A DNA stretch of 64,000 bases from assembly GCF_026262505.1 (NCBI RefSeq), contig NC_067207.1, positions 23,218,082-23,282,081 of the forward strand, in the 5' to 3' direction. Position 1 is the first letter of the stretch, and every line of letters begins with the position of its first letter. The DNA is from Trichomonas vaginalis G3. Taxonomy: Eukaryota; Parabasalia; Trichomonadida; Trichomonadidae. Below the pieces are notes generated by a model. It was not told the origin of the DNA. It did no database searches and worked only from the letters and a program-made list of their open reading frames with translations. Position numbers and translations under genes: made by a program. Positions 22,537-33,700 of the stretch are shown here, one piece after another.

Positions 22537-23055
22537 TTATTTCTGCATAATAACTCTGAGAAAATTTTTTTAATATTCGCTCTTCTACTTTCAGAGTATC
22601 TCTTGCGATTTCGTATATCGTTAGTATAGTATCTATCATGTATTTCTAAACAAAAATATTATTAACTTTTACAAAAATTCGTTTTCAACCCGTAATTGTT
22701 GGAATGAAGTGATCCCCGACCAATTGAGGAATCTCCATAATCACTAGTGGGATATTTAAGTTCGCATTTTTATGATTAATTCGTTAGACATCGCGTTTTT
22801 GATATGAATTATTATACATTTCGGAATTCATTTAACCAAGAACTATCAATATGATTGTCAGCTCGGACATAATCAGAATTCAGAATAAAAGCACTTTTAA
22901 CCTATTATAACCGATTTCGAATGAACGAACTCTCAGCATTTCCTTAAAATTATAAAAGCTCATACTCTTAATAATCATTTTTTAAAAGATAATCGAAGGC
23001 GGAGAAATATTTTGAATGAAAAAATTGATTTTGAAATGATCGTAGCCCACAAAAA
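22537..23055. other. Intergenic, nothing recognised
   Basis: AT-rich spacer between the ML-domain gene and the ankyrin gene, with no frames or repeats of note. Confidence 0.5.
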
Positions 23056-25614
23056 ATGGAAGATCGTTCTTATCTCTCATCTATGGGAAATTCTGAGGCA
23101 AGAGCGATGCTTCAGCTTCAGGATTGGCTAGTAAATATAACAGAAGATGCAGTTGAGAGTCGAACGAAACAAATTTCAAATTCTGTTTTTATCTATCAAC
23201 CGATAAATGAAAAACAACTCGTTCATTGTATATTTAACACAATGACTTATCGACCTCTACGCGTTAAATCTCTCGCTCACCTTTTGAAAGGCATTTTATC
23301 TGTCGTCGACTTAGAAAAGTCGCAGCTAAGAGATCTGTTCCTACATGCTATTGCTTTACATTCTCATACAGAGTATACACATCTTATTTTCTTCCGTGAA
23401 CTCCTCGCAACAGGTGTTTACACAGAAGAAGAAGTTGTCAACGAGATAGTTGGATTCTACGAACAAATACCGGCAGCTGAGATCAACCATCTTTTGCTAT
23501 TTGCTTGGTTTGCTCCTGAAATTGAAAAACACAATCCAATGCATTTTCAGCGATGCTTAGATGTATCTGAGAGATCTCAAGTCATGCATACACGCCCTGA
23601 TATACTACACTTCATTAATAACCTTCCAATTTTCAGAGATAATGACTACGCTTTATGGAAAGAATGTATGTCGATTCATGATGAACCAAGTTCAGTACCA
23701 CATATAATTCGCGATGATGACCTAGAAAAACTTCAAGAATTTGCTAAAGCTCCAGATTTTGATATTAATCAGCGAGTTTTACCATTTATTTTCACGATTT
23801 CAACATTTTTAACATCGTATCCTACATTAATACAATACACCGCATTCTGTGGTGCCGAGAAATGCTTCAATTTCCTGTTAGAAAAAGGAGCAGATGTTAC
23901 ATTAGAAGATTGCGCTCAAACAACACTCGCTCAGTTCGGCATTGCAGGTGGCAACCTTAACATTATACATACACTTGAGAAAATCGTTCCAATGGACGGT
24001 TGTCTCTCAATGTCAGTGAAATTTATTCACATTCCTATATTTGAGTGGCTTTTATCCACCAAGTTCAAAGATATATCAGCATCAGACCTCAAAGGTCTTT
24101 CTCCAATCCACTACGCCTGCGAATCCGGTTGTCCAGCCGCATTATTAAAATGTCTTGACAGCAACATTGATCCAAACATCTCATTCAGTACAGGATGGTC
24201 ACCATTACACATTGCCGCTAAGAATGGTCAGTCATCCATTCTCAGAATCCTTACTTCCCATCATAAGATAAATATTAACAAAACCGACGCTCACGGATGG
24301 ACTGCCTTGCACTGGGCAGCCTCCAACATGCATCCAAACTCATGCAGGATCCTTCTCCGGCATCCAGAGATCAACGTTAATATTGTTGATTCAGAAGGTC
24401 AATCTCCATTGCATTGGGCGGCCATTAAAGGGTTACCCGATGTCATTGCAGCCTTGTTAAGCCATCCAGAGATCAATGTCAACTGCAGGAACAACGATGG
24501 AGACTCACCACTTCACTTGGCATCAATGAAAGGAAATACTTTTGCGGTTAGAGCACTTTTGGAAAATCCGAACATCAATGTCAATATTCCTGATGATTCC
24601 GATGCAACACCTCTTTATCTTGCAGCAGAAAATGGAAACACAAGTGTTGTAAAACTATTGATGGAACATCCAGGAATTGATCTTAACAAACCTGACAATT
24701 TTGGTGGTACTCCTTTAATTGCTGCATGCGGACCAAATGATAACAACATGAAGGAAACAATCGAGCAATTGTTGTCATCAAAGGATATCGATGCTGATGT
24801 TGTCAGTCAGAGAGGATCAATTGCTTTACACGCTGTATGCGAAAACGGTTCTCACGATGAAGTTTTACTTGTAGCGAAAAGAACATCGAATCTCAATGCA
24901 CAAGATGGCTTCATGTGGACACCTTTACACACTGCAAGCTCTGTAGGAAACGCATCAGCAATTGAAGCATTGTTGGAATTACCTGGTGTTAAAACAGATA
25001 TACCTGATTCAACAGGAAAAACTCCTCTTTTTTGGGCAGTTGCTTCTGCAAGAGATTCTGAAGTTGGTGATGCAAAAGAAAGTGTTAAAAGATTGTTACC
25101 TGTTTCCGATGTAAATCATAAAGATGATGAACAACAAACAGTGTTACATACTTGCGCAAATATCGATGATGAATCAGATATCTTGGAATTATTAATATCT
25201 AAAGATGATGTGGATGTAAATGTCACAGATAAAGTTGGAAGAACTCCACTACATATTGCAGTAAAATCAAAAAGTTTAAAGAACGTTGATTTACTGTTAA
25301 ATAAAAGTGACATAAAAATGGATGTTAGAGATAAAACAGGAAGAAATCCTCTACACATGGCATGTTTGTATTCATCTTCAGAGATTTTGCAATTACTCTT
25401 AAATCATGGCGGTTTTGACTTGAATGATGTAGATGAAAAAGGAGAAAACGCACTGATGTTGGCTGTCGAAAGCGGAAGTGTTGAAAAAGTTCAGATTTTG
25501 GTCGAAACAGGAAAAATTGACTTGAACGCAAAGGATAAAAGCGGAAGAACAGCTCAAACAATTGCACTGAAATTAGGTTACGCACCAATTGCTCAATTGT
25601 TATCAAAGATATAA
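23056..25614 (+). CDS. Ankyrin-repeat protein (852 aa)
   Basis: The N-terminal 235 residues or so form a helical domain typical of the large trichomonad ankyrin/DUF3447 family. The segment near 262-295 (TLIQYTAFCGAEKCFNFLL) is the family junction. From about residue 345 to the C-terminus there is a long run of roughly 15 ankyrin repeats of about 33 residues with the pattern G-TPLH-A---G. Many are of the variant form HPEINVN, which is common in this organism. There is no signal peptide or membrane segment, in contrast to the ankyrin protein at 27706. It probably acts as a cytosolic protein-interaction scaffold. No clear initiator box was found, so the start rests on the first ATG. Confidence 0.9.
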   Translation: MEDRSYLSSMGNSEARAMLQLQDWLVNITEDAVESRTKQISNSVFIYQPINEKQLVHCIFNTMTYRPLRVKSLAHLLKGILSVVDLEKSQLRDLFLHAIALHSHTEYTHLIFFRELLATGVYTEEEVVNEIVGFYEQIPAAEINHLLLFAWFAPEIEKHNPMHFQRCLDVSERSQVMHTRPDILHFINNLPIFRDNDYALWKECMSIHDEPSSVPHIIRDDDLEKLQEFAKAPDFDINQRVLPFIFTISTFLTSYPTLIQYTAFCGAEKCFNFLLEKGADVTLEDCAQTTLAQFGIAGGNLNIIHTLEKIVPMDGCLSMSVKFIHIPIFEWLLSTKFKDISASDLKGLSPIHYACESGCPAALLKCLDSNIDPNISFSTGWSPLHIAAKNGQSSILRILTSHHKININKTDAHGWTALHWAASNMHPNSCRILLRHPEINVNIVDSEGQSPLHWAAIKGLPDVIAALLSHPEINVNCRNNDGDSPLHLASMKGNTFAVRALLENPNINVNIPDDSDATPLYLAAENGNTSVVKLLMEHPGIDLNKPDNFGGTPLIAACGPNDNNMKETIEQLLSSKDIDADVVSQRGSIALHAVCENGSHDEVLLVAKRTSNLNAQDGFMWTPLHTASSVGNASAIEALLELPGVKTDIPDSTGKTPLFWAVASARDSEVGDAKESVKRLLPVSDVNHKDDEQQTVLHTCANIDDESDILELLISKDDVDVNVTDKVGRTPLHIAVKSKSLKNVDLLLNKSDIKMDVRDKTGRNPLHMACLYSSSEILQLLLNHGGFDLNDVDEKGENALMLAVESGSVEKVQILVETGKIDLNAKDKSGRTAQTIALKLGYAPIAQLLSKI

Positions 25615-26044
25615 TTTTTTACTATGGATATTTTTTAAATAAAATGTATTTTATTTTTTTTAATATATTTTGTTGTATCTTACTAAAATATAACTTTGTT
25701 TTATCCATATTAATATCAGATCAATGTTAACTATTGATATTCTATAATTTAATAAACATAATCTTATGTTTCTATGAATCATATAACTATGCTCTTTAAA
25801 TTTATGAAATACAATATGAAAGCTCTTCATTGGTTTTGTTCGTCTGATTTCTCTATGAAATGAAGATATCAAAGATTCAAGAAAAGCGTTCCGTAAGAAT
25901 TTAGTCATGTCAAACTAAAGACTAAAGTTAAATTATTACACACATCAGTTATACAATAAGTTTGAAGAATGCAATGTGATCAATAGTAGTGCTTTTCTTT
26001 GATTTCAAATAATCATTAATTTAAAAAAATACAAATAAACGTCA
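25615..26044. other. Intergenic, nothing recognised
   Basis: AT-rich spacer between the ankyrin gene and the tRNA. An 82-codon minus-strand frame has no supporting features. Confidence 0.5.
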
Positions 26045-26116
26045 GGGGGTGTGGCTCAGTGGTAGAGTGCGACTTTAGCATAGTTGAGGCCGGGGGTTCG
26101 ATTCCCCCCATCTCCA
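26045..26116 (+). tRNA. tRNA-Ala (anticodon AGC)
   Basis: All arms fold. The acceptor is GGGGGTG with CATCTCC, using two G-U pairs, and the discriminator is A. The D arm is GCTC/GAGT. The anticodon stem is CGACT/AGTTG with loop TTAGCAT and AGC at 26077-26079. The variable loop is 5 nt (AGGCC), and the T arm is GGGGG/CCCCC with loop TTCGATT. The A box (TGGCTCAGTGG) and B box (GGTTCGATTCC) match the Pol III consensus. The 3' CCA is not encoded. Confidence 0.95.
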
Positions 26117-26121
26117 TTTTT
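26117..26121 (+). terminator. Pol III terminator (T5)
   Basis: Five T residues directly follow the discriminator base of tRNA-Ala, as expected for RNA polymerase III termination. Confidence 0.7.
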
Positions 26122-26182
26122 GCACAGATTTTAAAATTTGTCACTTTTATCTCCTTGATTTTTGTTCAAAAATTAGTACGGC

Positions 26183-27514
26183 ATGAGAAGACGTTCTGCT
26201 ATCACAAAGCCGTATCTAATTAAGCACAAACTATTTCCTGCGCTAGTGTTTATATTTTCTTTTCTTTATCACGATATTTTCCATTTCAAACTTCTTTATA
26301 TGATTCGTGTTACTTACATGGATATGCCTTTATTAAAACCGGGACCTATTATCAAAGGAGAAGGCGATGTTAACATTATTAAAGTATATGATTTCAATCT
26401 ATCATTTACTCCTCGTCGTACAAATATGATATTTTGGTTTGAAGTCATTAATGATACATTCGATTATAATATTTCGCATCCACAAGGTACACATCTCTTC
26501 CCTCCACACTTTGGAGAAAAAGGTATGGTCAATTTTTGGAATAATTTTACTTCAAGATTTACTTTATATAGGGATATGTATGTCAATAACAACGGCGCAT
26601 TCATGAATGAAACAAATGTTATCGAACCACAATACAGAACTGGCCCAGATTGGCTATATCAATTCAAAGAAGGCAAATTAGCCACAGAGTGTGATACTGC
26701 TATTTGTTTCGGCCATTATTATTGCAAACTATCTTTTGGACACTTTACACATGACTATTTGTTCCCTTTAATGATGGTTCCTGATGAAGTTTTGAAAGAT
26801 GCTAAAATTATTGTACCAATACATGTTGGGTACATTCATCAGTACCTTCAATTACTAGGATATTACGATAAAATGCTAGAACTAGGCGAAGAAGACTGGA
26901 TATTCTGTAAAAAACTCCTAGTTTCAACAAATCCTCGTCCACACAACGTTCATTTCGGAATGGGAGTTCAGAAATTGAATATCAAGTTTAGAGAAATACT
27001 AGGAATCGATAAAATCGTTCCAACTCGTTTTGTTTTTATTAATAGATACAATTCTCGAGTTATTTACAACTTGAAAGAGCTTTTCAAGATGACTGTTGCC
27101 AAGTATCCGCAGTTCCCATGGGAGTATCTACCAGATCAAGATGGTTCTTTGGCAGATTACGGAAAATTATATGCAACCATCAAAATTCTCGTTGTTCCAA
27201 ATGGCAGTAATTTATTTAAGTGCATTTATATGGGCAAAGATACACTTATTTTGATAATTAACAATGAGATGTGGGATTTATCAAATTATGGTATGATGCC
27301 AGCAGCTGGAGTTAGGTTAGTTGTATTCTACAACAAGAACTACGGCAGATTGTCCAGAGGAGCTGTTATTGATCCTTCTAAATTTATGGCTGCTATGGAT
27401 GTAACGGCTTATTATGCTAAACATGGCGAATTCCCTCAGCCAGTAGAGAATGTCAGCTTTATAGATTACAAATACGAACAAAGCCCAAGAGGAAAGGTTA
27501 TGTTAGTATTTTAA
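26183..27514 (+). CDS. GT61-like glycosyltransferase, type II membrane protein (443 aa)
   Basis: A basic N-terminus (MRRRSAITKPYLIKHK) is followed by a hydrophobic anchor (FPALVFIFSFLYHDIF, about residues 18-40), as in Golgi type II enzymes. The lumenal part has the GT61/DUF563 signature: a conserved block around FGHFTHDYLFPLMMVP (about 190-205) and the C-terminal nucleotide-sugar motif NGSNLFKCIYMGKDTLILI near residue 340. NxT/S sites (for example NDTF, NETN) are consistent with a lumenal protein. Family members add xylose, arabinose or GlcNAc to glycans; the donor here cannot be told. A TCACTT box about 40 bases upstream of the ATG might be the initiator, at the long end of the usual distance. 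The gene follows the tRNA on the same strand. Confidence 0.8.
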   Translation: MRRRSAITKPYLIKHKLFPALVFIFSFLYHDIFHFKLLYMIRVTYMDMPLLKPGPIIKGEGDVNIIKVYDFNLSFTPRRTNMIFWFEVINDTFDYNISHPQGTHLFPPHFGEKGMVNFWNNFTSRFTLYRDMYVNNNGAFMNETNVIEPQYRTGPDWLYQFKEGKLATECDTAICFGHYYCKLSFGHFTHDYLFPLMMVPDEVLKDAKIIVPIHVGYIHQYLQLLGYYDKMLELGEEDWIFCKKLLVSTNPRPHNVHFGMGVQKLNIKFREILGIDKIVPTRFVFINRYNSRVIYNLKELFKMTVAKYPQFPWEYLPDQDGSLADYGKLYATIKILVVPNGSNLFKCIYMGKDTLILIINNEMWDLSNYGMMPAAGVRLVVFYNKNYGRLSRGAVIDPSKFMAAMDVTAYYAKHGEFPQPVENVSFIDYKYEQSPRGKVMLVF

Positions 27515-27705
27515 TTTTATACAATTATATTTGTTTTGTTTTATACTATATATCTAATATATAATAGAAATTATAAAGTTTTTTTGTTATTTTTATGATA
27601 TAAATTTTTATTTCAAAATATCGAACTGTAATTCAATCAAATATAAAGAGAAAGTATCTTAATATCAAAAGTAGTATAGTTTTACAATACAAAAAAGGTC
27701 TGAAA
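27515..27705. other. Short spacer between convergent genes
   Basis: 191 bp separating the 3' ends of the glycosyltransferase and ankyrin genes; nothing else seen. Confidence 0.5.
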
Positions 27706-29559
27706 TCAGAATCTTACGAAGAATGATAAAATAAATATAAGAATACTAATGATTCCTCCTATAATCTTGTAGTAGAAGTTCGGGCTAAGCTGTTTCCATT
27801 TCCTCTGGTGAAGAACAGCTCCATTTCCGACTAAAATTTCGGTTGTAATTTCGCTAACCGAATAATCTATAGGTGTTTTACCATCGTAGTTCATTGCTCT
27901 TACATCAGCTCCTTTCGAGACCAAATACTCGACGATCTCATTATTATATGAAGCTGCAGCGTAATGTAAAGCGTTGTTTTTCTTGTAGTTCTTCTTATTG
28001 ATATCGCACTTGTTAGTCACCAATGTCCTTACGACGTCCATCCATCCCATCTTGACGGCATCGATCAGAGGTGTATTTTTCTTGTACCCTTCACAATCGA
28101 TTTCCGCCCCCTTCTTTAGATATAATCGGACGATATCGTTCGCGCCGTGAAAAGCAGCGTAATGAAGTGGTGTATCCTTGACTTTATTGACTACATCCAA
28201 GGATGCACCGTTTTGGATGAGCATTTGAGCCAATTTTGCGTCACCCCAAAATGCGACGTTATGTAACACGGAATTATGCTCTTCATCGACCAATTCTATG
28301 TCTGCACCTTTCTCCAAGAGGTATTTAGCGAATGCGTAATGGTTGTTCTTAACAGCTTCCAATAATGGACTTGATTGCTTGTTAAAACCAACAACATTCG
28401 CTCCTTCATCGACTAACATTTTTCCGACGGTTAGATTTCCCTCTATGGCCGCCCAAGTCAAAGGTGTCATGTTCATTCCGTCACAAACGTCGACGTTGCA
28501 TCTGTCATCGGAAAGACAGATCTCCATGATATAAGGAATACCCCAATAGGCTGCCCAGTGAACTGCTGTCTCGTAATTCTCTTCTGTGAGGGATCTGATA
28601 TCAGATCCATTGGCTGCACAGAAAAGAAAGACCAACCAATTAGCGTATGACGCTGGAAGACAGATATCGACCATTTCTGGGTTGTAAGCGGCAAGAATCC
28701 AGTCGAAAACATCGAATCTGTGGTATTGAGCTGCTGCTTTAAGTCCTTCAACGAAGTCTCCGCCTAAATGGGCAACGGTTTCGATGATTTCCTTGTTTCC
28801 GCCGATGATTGCGTTTTCACAGATATTTTCATCGGGCTTTGAACCGCGTTCGATCATGTTTCTGAAGCAGTTGATGGATCCAAAGCGGGCGGCAAGGGAA
28901 AGAGGGTTGCAGGGTGGCCAGTCGCCTTTTTCCCAACAATTCTCATCAACTTCCATTGATGTGTAGTAATCATCGCCTTTCCATATCTCTCTGAGTAAAT
29001 CGAGGTTGTCGAACTTGATTGCGTATTCGAGTGTGCTTGTGAAATAGCCATATTCAACAAGATCTCGGTACATTGCCCAGTCATCTTTCATAAGATGCTC
29101 GAGGATCTCTTCGTCTTCAAGTATATCGTTGAACTGAATAGCAGCATTTGTAATTCCTAGTTCTGGGACAAAGAAAAATGATTGATTTGGCTCGGCTGCG
29201 CATTTGCGACGAATTTCGTCTAAGGAGAAAACACCAGCATTAAAGAGTAAACGCAAAAATGAAAATCTTGTTTTCTCAAGTAAAGCGAATTTAAACGAAT
29301 CATCAACATTTTTGACAATTAAAGCAGCTAAGTCAGCATAAAATGGCTGATTGAGAGGTCTGATAGTAGACCATAAGTCTAGGTATCCAGCAAGACGTGT
29401 TAGCTCTTCTTCTGTTGTATAATAACTGATTAATTCTTGAGCAAGACTTTCTAAGTTATCTGGATCAATATCATCAAGCTTTTTTTCGACAAGAATCTCT
29501 ATTTGAAGTTCTTCTGGAATCTTAATCTTTGTTAAAGCATTAACTTTTAATCCAATCAT
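27706..29559 (-). CDS. Tail-anchored ankyrin-repeat protein (617 aa)
   Basis: The N-terminal 230 residues or so form the helical domain seen in many trichomonad ankyrin proteins. From about 200 onward there are ankyrin repeats, clearest at 330-590 (for example DGMNMTPLTWAAIEGNL, NTPLIDAVKMGWMDVVRTL). The last 20 residues (598-617) are a single hydrophobic segment, IIGGIISILIFILSFFVRF, with nothing after it. This predicts a C-tail-anchored membrane protein with the repeats facing the cytosol. The start is the first ATG; no good initiator box was seen. It converges with the glycosyltransferase gene. Function is unknown beyond membrane-bound protein interaction. Confidence 0.9.
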   Translation of the reverse strand: MIGLKVNALTKIKIPEELQIEILVEKKLDDIDPDNLESLAQELISYYTTEEELTRLAGYLDLWSTIRPLNQPFYADLAALIVKNVDDSFKFALLEKTRFSFLRLLFNAGVFSLDEIRRKCAAEPNQSFFFVPELGITNAAIQFNDILEDEEILEHLMKDDWAMYRDLVEYGYFTSTLEYAIKFDNLDLLREIWKGDDYYTSMEVDENCWEKGDWPPCNPLSLAARFGSINCFRNMIERGSKPDENICENAIIGGNKEIIETVAHLGGDFVEGLKAAAQYHRFDVFDWILAAYNPEMVDICLPASYANWLVFLFCAANGSDIRSLTEENYETAVHWAAYWGIPYIMEICLSDDRCNVDVCDGMNMTPLTWAAIEGNLTVGKMLVDEGANVVGFNKQSSPLLEAVKNNHYAFAKYLLEKGADIELVDEEHNSVLHNVAFWGDAKLAQMLIQNGASLDVVNKVKDTPLHYAAFHGANDIVRLYLKKGAEIDCEGYKKNTPLIDAVKMGWMDVVRTLVTNKCDINKKNYKKNNALHYAAASYNNEIVEYLVSKGADVRAMNYDGKTPIDYSVSEITTEILVGNGAVLHQRKWKQLSPNFYYKIIGGIISILIFILSFFVRF

Positions 29560-29994
29560 CTACGAAATGTCAAGAAAAAAAAAATATTTCGCAAAATAAT
29601 AAATATCAAATTTAACATTAATAATATAATAGTTAAATGATAACATTCAAAATCTCTCATACAACATACCATGTACTTCAAAATTTTTAAATTCATATCA
29701 GGAATATCTTGGATTTATATTAAATATTAATGATGAATACTTTTAAAATTTTCCAAAATGAGGATGCACATCTACAACATTTCCCGAATTCATTAGATTC
29801 TTGGAAAAATTTGAAAAATTTAAAAATCATAAAATACATTAACATACAAATAAGCTTTATAAATATAAGTACATATGATTTCTTGTTGACTTGTTAGAAT
29901 GGCTTAATTTTGAAAAAGAATAGTAAATTGTATCGAAAATAATGAAAGTGTTGCTAAAGATAAGACATAATTATGGACATAAGTTCTAAATTAT
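29560..29994. other. Intergenic, nothing recognised
   Basis: AT-rich spacer of about 430 bp between the ankyrin gene and the FYV7-like gene. Confidence 0.5.
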
Positions 29995-30378
29995 TCATTT
30001 CTTCTTATCATTTTCGATCATTTGCTGTACTTTTTCTAATTGTAAACGAGCAAGTCCACAAAGAACAGGTTGGCCTCTCTTAGTTCTACGATTTAACATT
30101 TTATGCTCCTTTTCCTTCTTTTTGCGTTTTTCCTCGGCAATCTCTCTAGCTTTGGCCTTTTCTTCCTTTTCAACTTCTCTCTTATATAGTTCTGTCATAT
30201 TTCCGACCAAGTATTCAATACGAGCTTTCTGTAATGAATTAAGATTTGAATTTAAATATTGCTTAACCAAACTAAGGAATTCCTGCTTGTTCTTGTTAGA
30301 AGACGGTATTTTGCTAAGATCGACGCCTTCTTCAACAAGTGTTTGAGCTGCTTGCTCTATCAATTCGTCGTTAGACAT
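29995..30378 (-). CDS. Small basic protein, FYV7/CCDC59-like ribosome-biogenesis candidate (127 aa)
   Basis: The protein has a helical N-terminus, then a highly charged coiled-coil (KREVEKEEKAKAREIAEEKR, about 68-90). It ends in a C-terminal block of the type LNRRTKRGQPVLCGLARLQ followed by LEKVQQMI. The combination of a charged coil and a terminal (K/R)TK-(K/R)GQP block followed by a leucine helix recalls the FYV7 / TTF1-associated protein 26 family. Those proteins act in small-subunit rRNA processing in the nucleolus. The start is set at the ATG of MSNDEL; the frame extends 7 codons further only through a TTG. Family assignment is from memory and tentative. Confidence 0.6.
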   Translation of the reverse strand: MSNDELIEQAAQTLVEEGVDLSKIPSSNKNKQEFLSLVKQYLNSNLNSLQKARIEYLVGNMTELYKREVEKEEKAKAREIAEEKRKKKEKEHKMLNRRTKRGQPVLCGLARLQLEKVQQMIENDKKK

Positions 30379-30784
30379 TTCAAAATTTTGGGGAGCCAAA
30401 AATATGTTTCCTTAGTTTGGAGAGAGAAATATCATGGATACAAAGTACCAATCATAAACTTCACATCAAAACTCAGTTATGGCTAAAATTTGAAAAATTA
30501 TTTTCTCTATCTAGCAAGTAATTTAAAATCCAATTGATATTTTATAAAACTAGAAAAAGTTAAGCTAATTTACTATTTAAATCCCTATAGAATCAATAAT
30601 TTTTCTTTAGTCATAAATTATTGAGCGAATCTTACTATATTTTTTGCATTATTACAAAACTTATAGATATTAGTTAAATATTTTCAGCTCAATGTTTTTA
30701 CAATCAAGGAAAGAATTGGGAATTATTATTCATTATTCTCTGATTAAAAAAAATTAAGAAAATAAAACCCTTTACGCATAAAAA
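30379..30784. other. Intergenic, nothing recognised
   Basis: AT-rich spacer between the FYV7-like gene and the 3' end of the large surface-protein gene. Confidence 0.5.
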
Positions 30785-33700
30785 TTACACCTGTGATTCA
30801 TCATCGTCATCATCAATCTTGTAGTTAAATGAATCATCTTTTCCACCATCTGACTCATGGAATGGATCTTCGTCGAATCCTGTTCCAGCAATAGGATCAT
30901 CCTTTGTTGCAGTTTCTTGTTCTGGAGCCCTGTGTATAACTGTTTCATCTAATTCAAAATCTGAGCCATTTGCTTGTGCACCTTCATTATCGCCTTTCTT
31001 CTTAATGATAATGACAACAGCAATAATGATAGCGACAATCAAAAGAACTACTATAACACCAACTACACCTCCGATTACTGCGCCTTTGTTTCCTCCTTTT
31101 TGCTTGGCTGGGTCATCACCTTCACCGTCCTGTAATTCTTCATTCGGTAGTAGAGTTTCTTTAGGTGTTTCTTGTGGGCTTTCTTGTGGAGTTTCTTTTG
31201 GTGTCTCTATAGGTGTTTCTTCAGGTGTTCTTGGTGGAGGAATAACTTCAATATTTAAGGAGAGCGTTGTTTCCTTGTGACCATCACTAATTTCAACATA
31301 GAACGGAACAACTCCAACCTGATAATCAATTGGTATATCAAAAGGTATCTTTTCTTCAATTTCAGCACCAGTATGTGTGATACCTGTCTTGAATACAATG
31401 TAATCTCCTGTTTCGCCGAGTCTGTATTTAATTGATAACTTATCTTCAACAGTTGCACCGGAGAATTTGATATCGATACCATGAGATTTACCAACAAGGA
31501 ATTTTGTTTGAGCAGCAGTTTCAAATTTAAGTGTTGGTGGAATTCTCTGCTTCATATGGAAAACAATTGCATCAACAATTGATTTGTCTCCATCAATATC
31601 CATAGACCATGCTTCAAATATGTAATTTCCTTCATCTGTTGGAATTGAAATTTCATTTATTGTTTCTTCTGCAGAAGTAATTTCGTCTGTTGTTGTGAAA
31701 TGATTAACTGCTTTCTCAACATTATTGAACTTGTACCATAAAGTAACGGTAGACCCGAAATCATCATCTCCATAACTGATTTTAACAGTAGTTGTTGCCT
31801 TATCAGGATAATAAACTTGGAATGGAGTAGTTTGGATCTTGCATGTTGGTTTCTTCTTTCCTGTAACAATGATCGGAATATGTTCAGAAACTTCAGCTTT
31901 TCCATCTGTAATATGGAAGTATAAATTATATTGTCCTGGCTTAGTGTTTCGAGGAATTATGAACTCTGCAGCGTGATTGAATTCTTCTTCTCGTTCAAAT
32001 GGAGCATTACTGTTATGGAAGAACTCTCCATCATCACCGAGTCTTGCTCTAATTCTAATAGCTTGATGCGTATTCTTATCTTTAATCTTCAAATCAAAAT
32101 TTTGTGTGGTTCCTTGGGCATATTTTTGATTTGGAAGTGTTAAAATTGTTAATTCTGGCTTATATTCCACATATAATGTGAAACGAATTTCGATAATTTG
32201 AGATTTTGCATGTGAAGAGTCCCTTGCAAAGACCTCCATGTAAAATTCGCCAGGTTCTGCAGGCAACTTAAAGTTTTCAAGCTTTGCATTTTTGTGTTTC
32301 ACCGCCTCTGTTGTAGTAAAGAAATCAAATCTTATTTCAAATTGACCAGGTAATTGATAGTAAAGTGAGATTGTTTGATCGGGTTGGTCATCACCATATG
32401 TGAATTCAATTTCTGGTATAGTTTCTTCTGTTTCATATGTATCTCGCAAGTATGTTTGACGAGTAACTTCTGGAACAGTATTCTTCAACACTATTACTTC
32501 AATATACTTCTCAACTTGATTGAATGAATTACTAACTTTGACCCAAAGTTTGTATGTTCCAGGTTCAGTAGTTGTTGCAATGACAACATCTGGCCGAAAA
32601 TCTTGACTTGATCCTGTAATCGGTTGATATAATAAAGAGTTGTAATAATCTCCAGTGTCACCAATTTTTGTTCCAATAGTAAATGATCCATCAGTATTGG
32701 AATCGGTTACAGATATATCAAGTTTGTACGTTCCAGGATAACGCTTTTGGCCAGAAGGAGTATTTATTTTGAGATCTGGTAAGTCACGTTTAACGTTAAA
32801 AGTGAATTTTGCCACTGGAGATTTATTACCTTCATAGTCAACAGACCATGCTTCATAAATATATGTACCTTCAGCATTTGGAACAGAAATTTCCTCATGA
32901 TTGAACGTAGCTGTTGGATTGTCTGAGGTTGGAGTGAAGGAATTAATTTCCTCTTCTTTTCCATTGAACCTATAGTATAAATGAATTAGTTTACCAAAAT
33001 CTTTGTCTCCATACTTGATTTGCAATGAATACTTCTCGTTTGTTGGGCGATATTTTTCTTCCATTACTGTTAGAATTGAACATGTTGGGTTGTAAACTCC
33101 AATAACACTGAATCTTAGTGTTGCCTCATTACTGTTCTTTCCATCAGAGACTTTAATATAAAGTAAATAGGATGAGCCAATTTCTAAATTAGATGGAACG
33201 TCAAATAAAACAGTTGTTTCATAATCAGAAAGATAGCGATTATCAAATGTTTTAACCTCTTTATATTCTCCATTTTCACCAATTTTTGTATAGATGTGAA
33301 GTGTTTCATATTTATTTTCGTCTTCACCATAAATATAAATTTCATTTCTTCTAGATCCAGCTGCATATTTTTGATCTTGGGGTGTTGCTATTTCAATTGT
33401 TGGTTTTGCATCTTCCTCAACAGTAAATGATATCACACAATCACCTTCATAAGATCTAACACCTTCTGAATCAATAACATAATATTCAATATCATAATCT
33501 CCCGGATCTCTTGGAACATTGAATCTTTGAATAGGGAATGATTTTGCAGAATTTTCTTTTGTTGGTGTAAAATGATCAATCTCTTTTTCATCACCAAGGT
33601 AAATTTGATAGAGATGAAGCTCTACGCCTGGATTATCGTCACCATAAGTGATTGTTATGGAATCAAATAAATCTCCTGGGAAGTAGAGACTTCTGTAATC